Below are positions 38,709-48,984 of a stretch of 64,000 nucleotides of DNA, piece by piece; within the stretch, counting starts at the first letter, position 1, and every line of letters begins with the position of its first letter. This stretch comes from Paenirhodobacter ferrireducens (GTDB lineage Bacteria > Pseudomonadota > Alphaproteobacteria > Rhodobacterales > Rhodobacteraceae): the NCBI RefSeq assembly GCF_004022265.1, contig NZ_SAVB01000008.1, positions 99,768 to 163,767 on the forward strand, in the 5' to 3' direction. The notes beneath the pieces are model-generated. The model was given only the letters and a program-made list of their open reading frames with translations. It made no database searches and had not been told where the DNA came from. The translations under genes were made by a program, and so were the position numbers.

Positions 38709-40001
38709 TCAGAGCGTCGGGTAGATCGGGAAGCGCGCGAGCAGCGTCGCGACCTTGGCCTTGACGGCCTCTTCGACCTCGGCGTTGCCCTCTTCCCCAT
38801 TCGCGGCAAGCCCGTCGACGACTTCGACGATCAGCCGGGCGATCTCGCGGAATTCGGCCTCGCCGAAGCCGCGGGTGGTGCCGGCCGGGGTGCCGAGACG
38901 CACGCCCGAGGTCACGGTCGGCTTTTCCGGGTCGAACGGGATGCCGTTCTTGTTGCAGGTGATGTGGGCCCGGCCGAGCGCCTTCTCGGTCGCATTGCCC
39001 TTCACGCCCTTCGGGCGCAGGTCAACCAGCATCACATGGGTGTCGGTGCCGCCGGTGACGATGTCGAGGCCGCCCTTCATCAGCTCGTCGGCGAGCGCCT
39101 GCGCGTTCAGCACGACCTGCTTGGCGTATTCCTTGAACTCGGGACGCAGCGCCTCGCCGAAGGCCACGGCCTTGCCGGCGATGACATGCATCAGCGGACC
39201 ACCCTGGATGCCCGGGAAGATCGCCGAGTTCACCTTCTTGGCGATCTCTTCGTTGTTCGTCAGGATCATGCCGCCGCGCGGGCCGCGCAGCGTCTTGTGG
39301 GTGGTGGTGGTGACCACATCCGCATGCGGGAAGGGCGAGGGATGCTGCCCGCCGGCCACGAGGCCCGCGAAATGCGCCATGTCGACCATCAGCCACGCGC
39401 CGACCTCGTCCGCGATCTTGCGGAACTCGGCGAAGTCGATCTGCCGCGGGATGGCGGAGCCGCCGGCGACGATCAGCTTCGGCTTGTGCTCATGGGCAAG
39501 CGCGCGGACCTGCTCGTAGTCGAGCCGGCTGTCCTGCTTGCGCACGCCGTACTGGATCGCGTTGAACCACTTGCCCGACTGGTTCGGGCGCGCGCCGTGG
39601 GTCAGGTGACCGCCGGCATCGAGGCTCATGCCGAGGATGGTGTCGCCGGGCGCGAGCAGCGCGTTGAACACGCCCTGGTTCGCCTGGCTGCCCGAGTTCG
39701 GCTGCACGTTGACGAATTCGCAGCCGAAGAGCTGCCTGGCGCGCTCGATCGCCAGGTTTTCGGCGACGTCGACGAACTGGCAGCCGCCGTAATAGCGCTT
39801 GCCCGGGTAGCCCTCGGCATACTTGTTGGTCATCACCGAGCCCTGGGCCTCCATCACCGCCTTCGAGACGATGTTTTCCGAGGCGATCAGTTCAATCTCG
39901 TCGCGCTGGCGGCCGAGTTCGTCGGTGATCGATTTCCAGATATCGGGGTCGCGGGAGGAAAGGCTTTCGGTAAAGAAGCCGGCGTCGCGTTGGGCGGTCA
40001 T
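38709..40001 (-). CDS. glyA: Serine hydroxymethyltransferase
   Basis: The 430-residue PLP enzyme interconverts serine and glycine with tetrahydrofolate. It has [20 protein letters not shown] near 36-55, [19 protein letters not shown] (about 99), [12 protein letters not shown] (about 203) and the PLP-Lys in [14 protein letters not shown] (about 230). Length and blocks are standard. It is a single-gene unit with its own terminator; the 168-base upstream region contains an inverted repeat but no recognised riboswitch. Confidence 0.97.
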   Translation of the reverse strand: MTAQRDAGFFTESLSSRDPDIWKSITDELGRQRDEIELIASENIVSKAVMEAQGSVMTNKYAEGYPGKRYYGGCQFVDVAENLAIERARQLFGCEFVNVQPNSGSQANQGVFNALLAPGDTILGMSLDAGGHLTHGARPNQSGKWFNAIQYGVRKQDSRLDYEQVRALAHEHKPKLIVAGGSAIPRQIDFAEFRKIADEVGAWLMVDMAHFAGLVAGGQHPSPFPHADVVTTTTHKTLRGPRGGMILTNNEEIAKKVNSAIFPGIQGGPLMHVIAGKAVAFGEALRPEFKEYAKQVVLNAQALADELMKGGLDIVTGGTDTHVMLVDLRPKGVKGNATEKALGRAHITCNKNGIPFDPEKPTVTSGVRLGTPAGTTRGFGEAEFREIARLIVEVVDGLAANGEEGNAEVEEAVKAKVATLLARFPIYPTL

Positions 40002-40065
40002 GGGCGTCTCCTGAACGGGATGGTCGCGGCCCGTTTATCGCAGAAATTCCGAGGCCGAAAGCGCT

Positions 40066-40088
40066 CAAAACGACGTCAGGACGTTTTG
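40066..40088. promoter_or_regulatory. Inverted repeat CAAAACG-N9-CGTTTTG upstream of glyA and nadK
   Basis: A perfect 7-bp inverted repeat with a nine-base spacer lies midway between divergent glyA (ATG at 40001) and nadK (ATG at 40170). It is A/T-rich for the region. It could be a regulator binding site in the shared promoter area. Confidence 0.4.
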
Positions 40089-40169
40089 GCGCGGCATCCG
40101 TGCCCCCATTCGCGTCTTGTGTTTCCGATCGTCGCTTGTCACATCAGGACGGAAACCCGGGGGGCGCAG

Positions 40170-40927
40170 ATGAACAGGCCGAACCACATCCATTTCGCCG
40201 CCGCCAATGCCGAAGCGGCGCAGGCCGCACTCGGGGAGTTGGTGGAACGCTACGGCCAGGTGCCGCGCTATGCGGCCGACGTGATCGTGGCGCTTGGTGG
40301 TGACGGCTTCATGCTGCAGACGCTGCACGCGGGGGCGGGGCTGCCGGTCTATGGCATGAACCGCGGCACCGTCGGCTTCCTGATGAACGACTATTCCCCC
40401 GACGACCTGCCGGCGCGGCTTGCCCAGGCCGAGGAAGAGGTCATCAACCCGCTTGCGATGCGGGCGATGACGGTCGACGGGGTGCTGCACGAGGCGCTGG
40501 CGATCAACGAGGTCTCGCTGCTGCGTGCTGGGCCGCAGGCGGCGAAGCTGCGCATTTCGGTCAACGGCAAGCTACGGATGGAGGAGCTGGTCTGCGACGG
40601 GGCGATCCTGTCGACGCCCGCGGGCTCGACCGCCTACAACTATTCCGCGCACGGGCCCATCCTGCCGATCGGTTCTGATGTGCTGGCGCTGACCGGCATC
40701 GCCAGCTTCCGGCCGCGGCGCTGGCAAGGCGCGATCCTGCCCTCCTCGGCGATCGTGCGCTTCGACGTGCTCGATCCGGCGAAGCGGCCGGTGATGGCCG
40801 ATGCCGACTCGCGCTCGGTCAAGCCGGTGCTCTGGGTCGAGATCCGTTCCGAGCCGAAGGTCGAACACCGCATCCTCTTCGATCCCGGCCACGGGCTCGA
40901 GGAACGGCTGATGCGCGAGCAGTTCGC

Positions 40928-40931
<4 letters not shown>
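40170..40931 (+). CDS. nadK: NAD kinase
   Basis: The 253-residue enzyme phosphorylates NAD to NADP. It has the short alphaproteobacterial form, with the GGDG motif in VIVALGGDGFMLQTLH (about 39-54), GMNRGTVGFLMNDY (about 65-78), INEVSLLR and DGAILSTPAGSTAYNYSAHGPILP (about 147-170). It ends head-to-head with the response regulator gene; the two stop codons overlap by four bases. Confidence 0.94.
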
Positions 40932-42300
<1,369 letters not shown>

Positions 42301-42304
<4 letters not shown>

Positions 42305-43851
42305 GGGCAGTCTCCCGCCCGGTCCTCGCGGGCGCTCAGTTCGTTGGCGGTGAAGGCGATGAGCTGCGCGATCCGCTCGCAGACCGCATGGCCAAGCAGC
42401 GCCGTGGTCTCGGCCCGGCCCTTGCGCAGGCCGGAGACGAGTGCGGCGGCGCAGTCGTAAAGCGACTGCGCCCCGAGCTCGCCCGAGATCGCGGTGAGGA
42501 TATGCATCTCGCGCCGGATCGCCGCCGCGTCGGCACGGCCAAGCGCCGCGCGCAGCCGCGCGTCGATGCCACGCAGATCAGCCAGAAGCCGGTGCAGCAG
42601 CTCGCGCCCGCCATCCTCGCCGGCAATCGCCAGCAGCCGGGCGAAGCGCGCCGCGTCGACGATCAGCAGCCCGTCGACGAAACCCGGGTCGGTCTTGGCA
42701 GACTCGGGTTGCGGCCGCGGGTCGCGTTGCAAGGTGCGCTCGACGGCCGCGGCGAAGCGCGGAATGCTGATCAGCGGTTTCAGAACCACCGCGTCGGCGC
42801 CCATGGCAAGCAGCGCCTCGCGGGTCTCGGGCCGGGCGTCGGCGGTGCAGGCGAGGACCGGCAGCCGGCGCTGCGCCTCGCTGGCGCGCAGGGCAGCGAT
42901 GACGCCGCGACCGTCGAGCTCGGGCATCTCGATGTCGATCACCACAAGGTCATAGTCGCGCGCGGCGAGCAGGGCGAGCGCCTCGCGGCCGTGGTCGGCG
43001 GTGATGCAGGTCGCCCCCATATCGTCGAGCATGTGGCAGATCACCGCCTGATGAGTGCGGCTGTCATCGGCGACGAGGACACGCAGCCCGCTCAGATCCG
43101 GCAAGGTCGGCCCCTCCTCGACGAGCAGCGGCAGGGTCGAGAGCATCGGCACGATCAGTGTGACGGTGGCGCCGCCGCCGGGCCGGTTGTGCAGCTCGAT
43201 CCGGCCGCCGAGCCGCTCGGCCATGTCGCGGGCGATGGCGAGACCGAGGCCGTAGCCGGGCCTGTTCGGGGTGGAGCCGCGCTGGCCGGGCTCGAGCAGC
43301 CGGCCGAGCAGTTCGGGCGGAAAGCCCGGACCGTCGTCGCGCACGCGGATCTGCAGAAAACCGCCGGGGGTCAGGCGGAAGGATACCTGCACCATGCCCC
43401 TGCGCGCATATTTGAACGCGTTCGACAGCAGGTTCGAGATTGCGCGATCCAGCGCCAGCCGATCCACCACCAGAACCGGCGGCATGTCGGGGGCGAGGGT
43501 GAGCTGCAAGGTGATGCCCCGTTCGCGGGCATGGCCCGACCAGCGGATCTCGAGCTCCCGCAGCAGCCGGGCGGTCTGCACCTGTTGCGCACCGACCGCC
43601 TCGGCCTCCGCGGCCGCGAGCACGAGCCCTTCGTCGAGCAGCCGCGCGGTGAGGTCGCTTGCGATCCGCACCCGCTCGATCTGGCGCCGCGCGGCATCAT
43701 CAAGCCTTTCGCGGCTGACGAGGCGCAGGGCAGCGAGGATGTCGGCGACGGCGGCGCGCAGATCGTGCCCGAGCAGGGCCATCTGTGCAAGTTTCAGCTG
43801 CGCATCAGGCGCAGGACCGGGCGGAACGGAAGGCGTGTCATGCGTCTTCAT
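42301..43851 (-). CDS. Soluble hybrid histidine kinase (HisKA-HATPase-REC-Hpt)
   Basis: The 516-residue protein has no membrane segment and almost no sensor region: the phosphoacceptor His29 lies in MALLGHDLRAAVAD. HATPase motifs follow (N box ISNLLSNAFKYA 138-149, DDGPGFPPEL 172, GYGLGLAIARDMAERLGG 199-216). A receiver has VADDS and Asp306 in VVIDIEMPELDG. The C-terminal Hpt-like helix bundle has His450 in MHILTAISGELGA, where the usual LKG is LTA. A His-Asp-His relay to the coupled NtrC-like regulator is likely. The input signal must come from another protein or a cytoplasmic ligand. Confidence 0.9.
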
Positions 43852-43920
43852 GTCGAAACCTTTCCCCGAAAGCCCGGGGTTTGCATCATAAAAGCAGAAT
43901 CCGGAGAAATGTTTACGGGG

Positions 43921-43958
43921 AAAATGGCGCTTTCCGTCACACGACGCGGCGGAAAGCG
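43921..43958 (-). terminator. Probable terminator of prpE
   Basis: CGCTTTCCG (43928-43936) and CGGAAAGCG (43950-43958) form a perfect 9-bp stem with a 13-base loop. On the minus strand CCATTTTCC follows. It starts 44 bases past the prpE stop and precedes the kinase gene. Confidence 0.55.
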
Positions 43959-44002
43959 GCGGAGCAAAGCGGCGGAGCCCTGAGCGGGCCCCGCCAGTCC
44001 GG

Positions 44003-45895
44003 TCATGCCGCCGGGTAGCCGATCGACTTCAGCGCCGCGGTGATCTCGTCGAGGATCGCCGGGTCGTCGATCGTCGCGGGCATCTTGTAATCCTGTCCGT
44101 CGGCGATCTTCACCATCGTGCCGCGCAGGATCTTGCCCGAGCGGGTCTTCGGCAGCCGGTCGACGACGACCGCAGTCTTGAAGGCTGCGACCGGGCCGAT
44201 CTGGTCGCGCACGAGGGCAACGCATTCGCGCACGATTGCCTTCTCGTCGCGGGTGCAGCCCTTGTTCAGGCACAAGAAACCGATCGGGGTCTGGCCCTTC
44301 AGCTCGTCGGCGGCACCGATCACCGCACATTCGGCGACGTCGGGATGCGAGGCAAGCACCTCTTCCATTGCTCCGGTCGACAGCCGGTGGCCCGCGACGT
44401 TGATCACGTCATCGGTGCGCGCCATGATGTAGAGATAGCCGTCCTCGTCCTTGTAGCCCGCGTCGCCGGTCTCGTAATAGCCCGGGAAGTGGCTCAGATA
44501 GCTCTTCTTGAAGCGGTCCTCGGCATTCCACAGCGTCGGCAGCGTGCCCGGAGGCAGCGGCAGCTTGATCGCGATCGCGCCGAGCTCGCCGTCCTTCAGC
44601 GGGTGGCCGCCCTCGTCGAGGATCTGCACGTCATAGCCGGGCATCGCCACCGAGGGCGAGCCGAGCTTCGTGGGCAGCAATTCGATGCCAAGCGGGTTCG
44701 CCGCGATCGCCCAGCCGGTTTCCGTCTGCCACCAATGGTCGATCACCGGCACGCCGAGGTGCTCCTGCGCCCATTTCACCGTGTCCGGGTCGGCGCGCTC
44801 GCCGGCCAGGAACAGCGCCTGCATCTCGTGCAGCTTGTAGCGCTTGATCCAGTCGCCGTTCGGGTCCTCGCGCCGGATCGCACGCAGAGCGGTCGGCGCG
44901 GTGAAGAAGCTCTTGATCCGGTTGTTCTGGATCACCCGCCAGAACACGCCCGGGTGCGGCGTGCCGACGGGCTTGCCCTCGAACACCACGGTGGTCGCGC
45001 CGGCGATCAGCGGGCCATAGCAGATGTAGCTGTGGCCGACGACCCACCCCACGTCCGAGGCGGCCCAGAACCGGTCGCCCGCCTCGATGTTGTAGATGTT
45101 CTTCATCGTCCAGTTCAGCGCGACGAGATGGCCGCCGGTGGCCCGGATCACCCCCTTCGGCGCGCCGGTCGTGCCCGAGGTGTAGAGGATGTAGGCCGGG
45201 TGGTTGCCCTCGACCGCCACGCATTCGGCCGGGCGCACGCCATACTGGAAGCCGTGCCAGGAGAAGTCGCGGCCCTCGACCAGCTTCGCCACTTCCTGCT
45301 CGCGCTGGAAGATCACGCAGAACTCGGGCTTGTGGGTGGCGATGTCGATCGCCTCGTCGAGAAGCGGCTTGTAATGCACGACGCGGTTCGGCTCGAGGCC
45401 GCAGGAGGAGGCGATGATCGCCTTCGGCGTGCAGTCGTCGATCCGCACCGCAAGTTCATGCGCCGCGAACCCGCCGAAGACGACTGAGTGAATCGCGCCG
45501 ATGCGGGCGCAGGCGAGCATCGCCTCGAGCGCCTCGGGGATCATCGGCATGTAGATGATGATGCGGTCACCCTTTTCGACGCCGCGCATGCGCAGCGCGC
45601 CGGCGAGTGAGGCCACGCGCTTTTGCAGTTCCTTGTAGGTGATGCCCTTGGTCGAATGGGTGATCGGGCTTTCGTGCATGATCGCGATCTGGTCGCCGCG
45701 ACCGGCCAGCACATGGCGGTCGACCGCGTTCCAGCAGGTGTTGACCATGCCATCCGAGAACCATTCGTAGATCGGGGCCTTCTCGTCGAAGAGCGCCTTC
45801 GTGGGTTTCTCGACCCAGTCGATCTGCTCCGCCGCCTGCATCCAGAACCCTTCCGGGTCGGCCTGCCAGGCTGCGTAGACGTCCTTGTATGCCAT
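44003..45895 (-). CDS. prpE: Propionyl-CoA synthetase
   Basis: The 630-residue ANL ligase begins with an acetyl-CoA synthetase-type N-terminal domain (DVYAAWQADPEGFWMQAAEQ), then YILYTSGTTGAPKGVIR (about 238-254), VPVIDHWWQTETGWAI (about 395), YYETGDAGYKDEDGY, and the C-terminal catalytic Lys in TRSGKILRG (about 590). The WWQTETG sequence and the overall start favour PrpE over Acs. It makes propionyl-CoA for the methylmalonyl-CoA route. TTTGCAAA-type PccR/ScfR boxes upstream support control by propionyl-CoA. Confidence 0.93.
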   Translation of the reverse strand: MAYKDVYAAWQADPEGFWMQAAEQIDWVEKPTKALFDEKAPIYEWFSDGMVNTCWNAVDRHVLAGRGDQIAIMHESPITHSTKGITYKELQKRVASLAGALRMRGVEKGDRIIIYMPMIPEALEAMLACARIGAIHSVVFGGFAAHELAVRIDDCTPKAIIASSCGLEPNRVVHYKPLLDEAIDIATHKPEFCVIFQREQEVAKLVEGRDFSWHGFQYGVRPAECVAVEGNHPAYILYTSGTTGAPKGVIRATGGHLVALNWTMKNIYNIEAGDRFWAASDVGWVVGHSYICYGPLIAGATTVVFEGKPVGTPHPGVFWRVIQNNRIKSFFTAPTALRAIRREDPNGDWIKRYKLHEMQALFLAGERADPDTVKWAQEHLGVPVIDHWWQTETGWAIAANPLGIELLPTKLGSPSVAMPGYDVQILDEGGHPLKDGELGAIAIKLPLPPGTLPTLWNAEDRFKKSYLSHFPGYYETGDAGYKDEDGYLYIMARTDDVINVAGHRLSTGAMEEVLASHPDVAECAVIGAADELKGQTPIGFLCLNKGCTRDEKAIVRECVALVRDQIGPVAAFKTAVVVDRLPKTRSGKILRGTMVKIADGQDYKMPATIDDPAILDEITAALKSIGYPAA

Positions 45896-46009
45896 TGTAT
45901 GCCTCCTCCAAGCTGGTTTTCTTGTTACGGAGGCTAAGAGATTCCTGCAAGATTGTTACCGGGGAATGCGGCATTCCGACCGGAAAATTTTGCAGTTCCT
46001 CGGGCAATG

Positions 46010-46029
46010 CTTGCGCAAACTTTTGCAAA
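46010..46029. promoter_or_regulatory. PccR/ScfR-type operator upstream of prpE
   Basis: CTTGCGCA-AACT-TTTGCAAA fits the reported TTTGCAAA-N4-TTTGCAAA architecture, with one perfect and one imperfect half. It lies about 115-135 bases upstream of the prpE ATG. In Rhodobacter sphaeroides the ScfR regulator PccR binds such sites at propionyl-CoA assimilation genes. The regulator gene is not in the window. Confidence 0.55.
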
Positions 46030-46070
46030 GCAGTGGTTTTTGTTGGCGCCGCGTGAGCGGTATAACGCAA

Positions 46071-46095
46071 TTTGCAAAGTTTCTTCGCTTTGCAT
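46071..46095. promoter_or_regulatory. Second TTTGCAAA-type motif between maeB and prpE
   Basis: A perfect TTTGCAAA (46071-46078) is followed by CTTTGCAT (46088-46095) with a nine-base gap. The spacing differs from the standard N4, so it may be a weaker or auxiliary ScfR site. Both sit in the 236-base gap upstream of prpE, which contains no gene. Confidence 0.4.
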
Positions 46096-46131
46096 CCGGT
46101 GCGGGGCGCTTGTGCCCCGCACCGGCCGGGG

Positions 46132-48411
46132 TCAGCCGTAATGCGCGACCGGCGTGCCGGCGAGCGCCGAGATGTTCAGCAGCCCGCGCGTGGTGATCGA
46201 GGGCGTCACGATATGCGCCTTGTTGCCCATCCCCATCAGGATCGGGCCGACCTCGAGCCCGCCGGCCTTTGCCTTGAGGATGTTGCGCACCCCCGAGGCG
46301 GCGTCGGTATTGCCGAAGATCAGCACGTTCGCCGCGCCCTCGAGCCGGCTTTCGGGCATCAGCCGGTGCCGGATCTCGGGCGAGAGGGCGGCGTCGATGT
46401 GCATCTCGCCCTCATAGGCGAAATCGGGCTCGCGCGCGTCGAGCAGCGCCATCGCCGCCCGCATCCGCCGCCCCGAGTCGATGTCGAGGTTGCCGAACTG
46501 GCTGTGCGAGCACAGCGCCACCTTCGGCGCCAGCCCGAAGCGGCGCACGTGCCGCGCCGCGCCGATCACCGCGGCGGTGATCTCCTCGGGGGTCGGTTCG
46601 TGGTGGACATGGGTGTCGGCGATGAACAGCGGCCCGTCCTCGAGGATCATCAGGCTGAGCGCGCCGACCGGGTGCAGTCCGTCGCGCGCCAGCACCTGAC
46701 GGATATAGTTCAGGTGCCACAGATATTGCCCGAAGGTGCCGCAGATCATGCTGTCGGCGTCGCCGCGATGGACGGCGATCGCGGCGATCGCGGTGGTGTT
46801 GGTGCGCAGGATCGCGCGGGCGAGGTCGGGGGTCACGCCGCGCCGCGCCATCAGCCGGTAATAGGTCTCCCAATAGTCGCGATAGCGCGGGTCGTTGTTC
46901 GGGTCGACGACCTCGAAATCGGTGCCCGGGCGCAGCGGCAGGCCGATGCGGTCAAGCCGCGCCTCGATCACCTCGGGGCGGCCGATCAGGATCGGCCGGT
47001 CGGTGGTCTCCTCGATCATCGCCTGGGCGGCGCGCAGCACGCGCTCGTCCTCACCCTCGGCGAAGATGATCCGGCGCGAGGCGGTGGCTGCCGCCTCGAA
47101 CACCGGGCGCATCAGCAGCGCCGACTTGAACACCGAGCCCTCGAGCGCGCGCTTGTAGGCGGCGAGGTCCTCGATCGGGCGGGTGGCGACGCCGGTCTCC
47201 ATCGCGGCCTTCGCCACCGCCGAGGAGACGACGCCGATCAGCCGCAGGTCGAAGGGCTTCGGGATCAGGTAGTCGGGGCCGAAGGTCATCTTCTCGCCGC
47301 GATAGGCCGCCGCCGCCTCGGCCGAGGTGGTGACACGGGCAAGCGCCGCGATGCCCTCGATGCAGGCAAGCTGCATCTCGTCGTTGATCGTCGTCGCGCC
47401 GACGTCGAGCGCGCCGCGGAAGATGAAGGGGAAGCACAGGACGTTGTTGACCTGGTTCGGGAAGTCCGAGCGGCCGGTGGCGATGATCGCGCCGGGGGCG
47501 ACCGAGCGCACCTCGTCGGGCAGGATCTCGGGGGTGGGGTTCGCCAGCGCGAAGATGATCGGGCGGGGCGTCATCTTCGCCACATGTTCGGGCTTCAGCA
47601 CGCCGGGGCCGGAAAGGCCAAGGAACATGTCGGCGCCGGCGATCACGTCATCGAGCGTGCGCAGGTCGGATTTCTGCGCATAGGCCGCCTTTTGCGGGTT
47701 CATGTCCTCGGCGCGGCCCTCGTAGACGAGGCCGTGGATGTCGCACAGCCAGACGTTCTCGCGCTTGACGCCCAGCTTCAGCAGCATGTTCAGGCAGGCG
47801 ATGCCGGCCGCACCGCCGCCGGTCGAGACGATCTTGATCTCGTCGAAGCGCTTGCCCGAGATCCGCAGCGCGTTGGTCGCCGCCGCCCCCACCACGATCG
47901 CGGTGCCGTGCTGGTCGTCGTGGAAGACCGGAATGTTCATCCGCTCGCGGCAGATCTTCTCGACGATGAAGCAGTCGGGGGCCTTGATGTCCTCAAGGTT
48001 GATCGCGCCGAAGGCGGGTTCCATCGCGCAGACGATCTCGGCCAGCTTTTCCGGGTCGGGCTGGTTCAGCTCGATGTCGAAGGCGTCGATATTGGCGAAT
48101 TTCTTGAAGAGGACCGCCTTGCCCTCCATCACCGGCTTCGCGGCAAGTGGGCCGATGTTGCCAAGGCCCAGCACCGCGGTGCCGTTCGTCACGACGGCGA
48201 CGAGGTTGCCGCGCGCGGTGTAGCGCGCCGCGGTCGTCGGGTCCGCCTTGATCTCGAGGCTGGCATCGGCGACGCCCGGGGAATAGGCACGGCTCAGGTC
48301 GCGGCCATTGGCGAGCGGCTTCGTCGCGCGGATCTCGAGCTTCCCGGGCTTCGGAAATTCGTGGTAGTCGAGCGCGGGATGACGCGCGGGTTCGTGCCGT
48401 GACTCGTCCAT
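46132..48411 (-). CDS. maeB: NADP-dependent malic enzyme with phosphotransacetylase-like domain
   Basis: The 759-residue protein has an N-terminal malic enzyme domain (SRAYSPGVADASLEI near 40, VAVVTNGTAVLGLGNIGPLAAKPVMEGKA near 71-100, DDQHGTAIVV near 155) and a C-terminal PTA-like domain (RIIFAEGEDERVLRAA near 437, and a LIFGNTDAASGVRNILK end). It decarboxylates malate to pyruvate and makes NADPH; the PTA part is usually regulatory, binding acetyl-CoA. It sits upstream of prpE in the same orientation, and together they link propionate entry to gluconeogenic C4 acids. Confidence 0.95.
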   Translation of the reverse strand: MDESRHEPARHPALDYHEFPKPGKLEIRATKPLANGRDLSRAYSPGVADASLEIKADPTTAARYTARGNLVAVVTNGTAVLGLGNIGPLAAKPVMEGKAVLFKKFANIDAFDIELNQPDPEKLAEIVCAMEPAFGAINLEDIKAPDCFIVEKICRERMNIPVFHDDQHGTAIVVGAAATNALRISGKRFDEIKIVSTGGGAAGIACLNMLLKLGVKRENVWLCDIHGLVYEGRAEDMNPQKAAYAQKSDLRTLDDVIAGADMFLGLSGPGVLKPEHVAKMTPRPIIFALANPTPEILPDEVRSVAPGAIIATGRSDFPNQVNNVLCFPFIFRGALDVGATTINDEMQLACIEGIAALARVTTSAEAAAAYRGEKMTFGPDYLIPKPFDLRLIGVVSSAVAKAAMETGVATRPIEDLAAYKRALEGSVFKSALLMRPVFEAAATASRRIIFAEGEDERVLRAAQAMIEETTDRPILIGRPEVIEARLDRIGLPLRPGTDFEVVDPNNDPRYRDYWETYYRLMARRGVTPDLARAILRTNTTAIAAIAVHRGDADSMICGTFGQYLWHLNYIRQVLARDGLHPVGALSLMILEDGPLFIADTHVHHEPTPEEITAAVIGAARHVRRFGLAPKVALCSHSQFGNLDIDSGRRMRAAMALLDAREPDFAYEGEMHIDAALSPEIRHRLMPESRLEGAANVLIFGNTDAASGVRNILKAKAGGLEVGPILMGMGNKAHIVTPSITTRGLLNISALAGTPVAHYG

Positions 48412-48435
48412 GAGGGCCTCCCTGAAACTGGTTTA

Positions 48436-48464
48436 GCTTTAAACTATTCGGCCTGTCGCTGCAA
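48436..48464 (-). promoter_or_regulatory. Candidate promoter of maeB
   Basis: On the minus strand TTGCAG (48459-48464) and TAAAGC (48436-48441) are separated by 17 bases, a standard sigma-70 layout with a moderate -10. The region is unusually A/T-rich for this sequence and is 25 bases upstream of the maeB start. A TTTGCAG half-site overlaps the -35. Confidence 0.4.
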
Positions 48465-48591
48465 ATAGGCCCGTCGGCGCAAGGCCGCAAGGGGGCATCC
48501 CGCGCACTGCATGGCGGCTTGCATCGCTTCGGGAGGCGGCGCAAGCTTCGGGCCAGTTGAACCGTTTGGACAAATCACCCCGGAGGCCCCG

Positions 48592-48984
48592 ATGTCCCTT
48601 GTCGAGCTGGCGCGCGAGGTGCGCGAGAATGCCTACGCGCCCTATTCGCATTTCAAGGTGGGCGCGGCGGTGCGGGGCAAGTCGGGGGCGGTCTATCGCG
48701 GGGTGAATGTCGAGAATGTCGCCTATCCCGAGGGCACCTGCGCCGAGGCCGGTGCGATCGCGGCGATGGTCGCGGCGGGCGAGACCGAGCTTGTCGAAGT
48801 GGCGGTGATCGCCGACAGCCCGACCCCGGTGCCGCCCTGCGGTGGCTGTCGGCAGAAGCTGGCCGAGTTCGGCCGCGCCGAGACGCCGGTGACGCTCGCC
48901 ACCACCTCGGGGGCGCGGCTCGACACCACGATCGGCGAGTTGCTGCCGGGCCGTTTCGACGCAAGCCACATGGATAACGCCTGA
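48592..48984 (+). CDS. cdd: Cytidine deaminase
   Basis: The 130-residue enzyme deaminates cytidine and deoxycytidine. It has YAPYSHFKVGAAV (15-27), NVENVAYPEGTCAEAGAIAAM (zinc Cys and catalytic Glu, about 42-62) and the zinc Cys pair PCGGCRQKLAEFG (about 84-96), as in the small tetrameric class. CGGAGG precedes the ATG. It opens the pyrimidine salvage operon and overlaps deoA by one base. Confidence 0.96.
   Translation: MSLVELAREVRENAYAPYSHFKVGAAVRGKSGAVYRGVNVENVAYPEGTCAEAGAIAAMVAAGETELVEVAVIADSPTPVPPCGGCRQKLAEFGRAETPVTLATTSGARLDTTIGELLPGRFDASHMDNA

Noticed and set aside
40002..40169. A riboswitch upstream of glyA
   Set aside because: I looked for SAM, glycine and folate riboswitch features and saw only a simple inverted repeat.
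46072..48402. A 776-codon open frame on the plus strand opposite maeB
   Set aside because: It has the same antisense shadow composition, while the minus strand shows complete malic enzyme and PTA domains.
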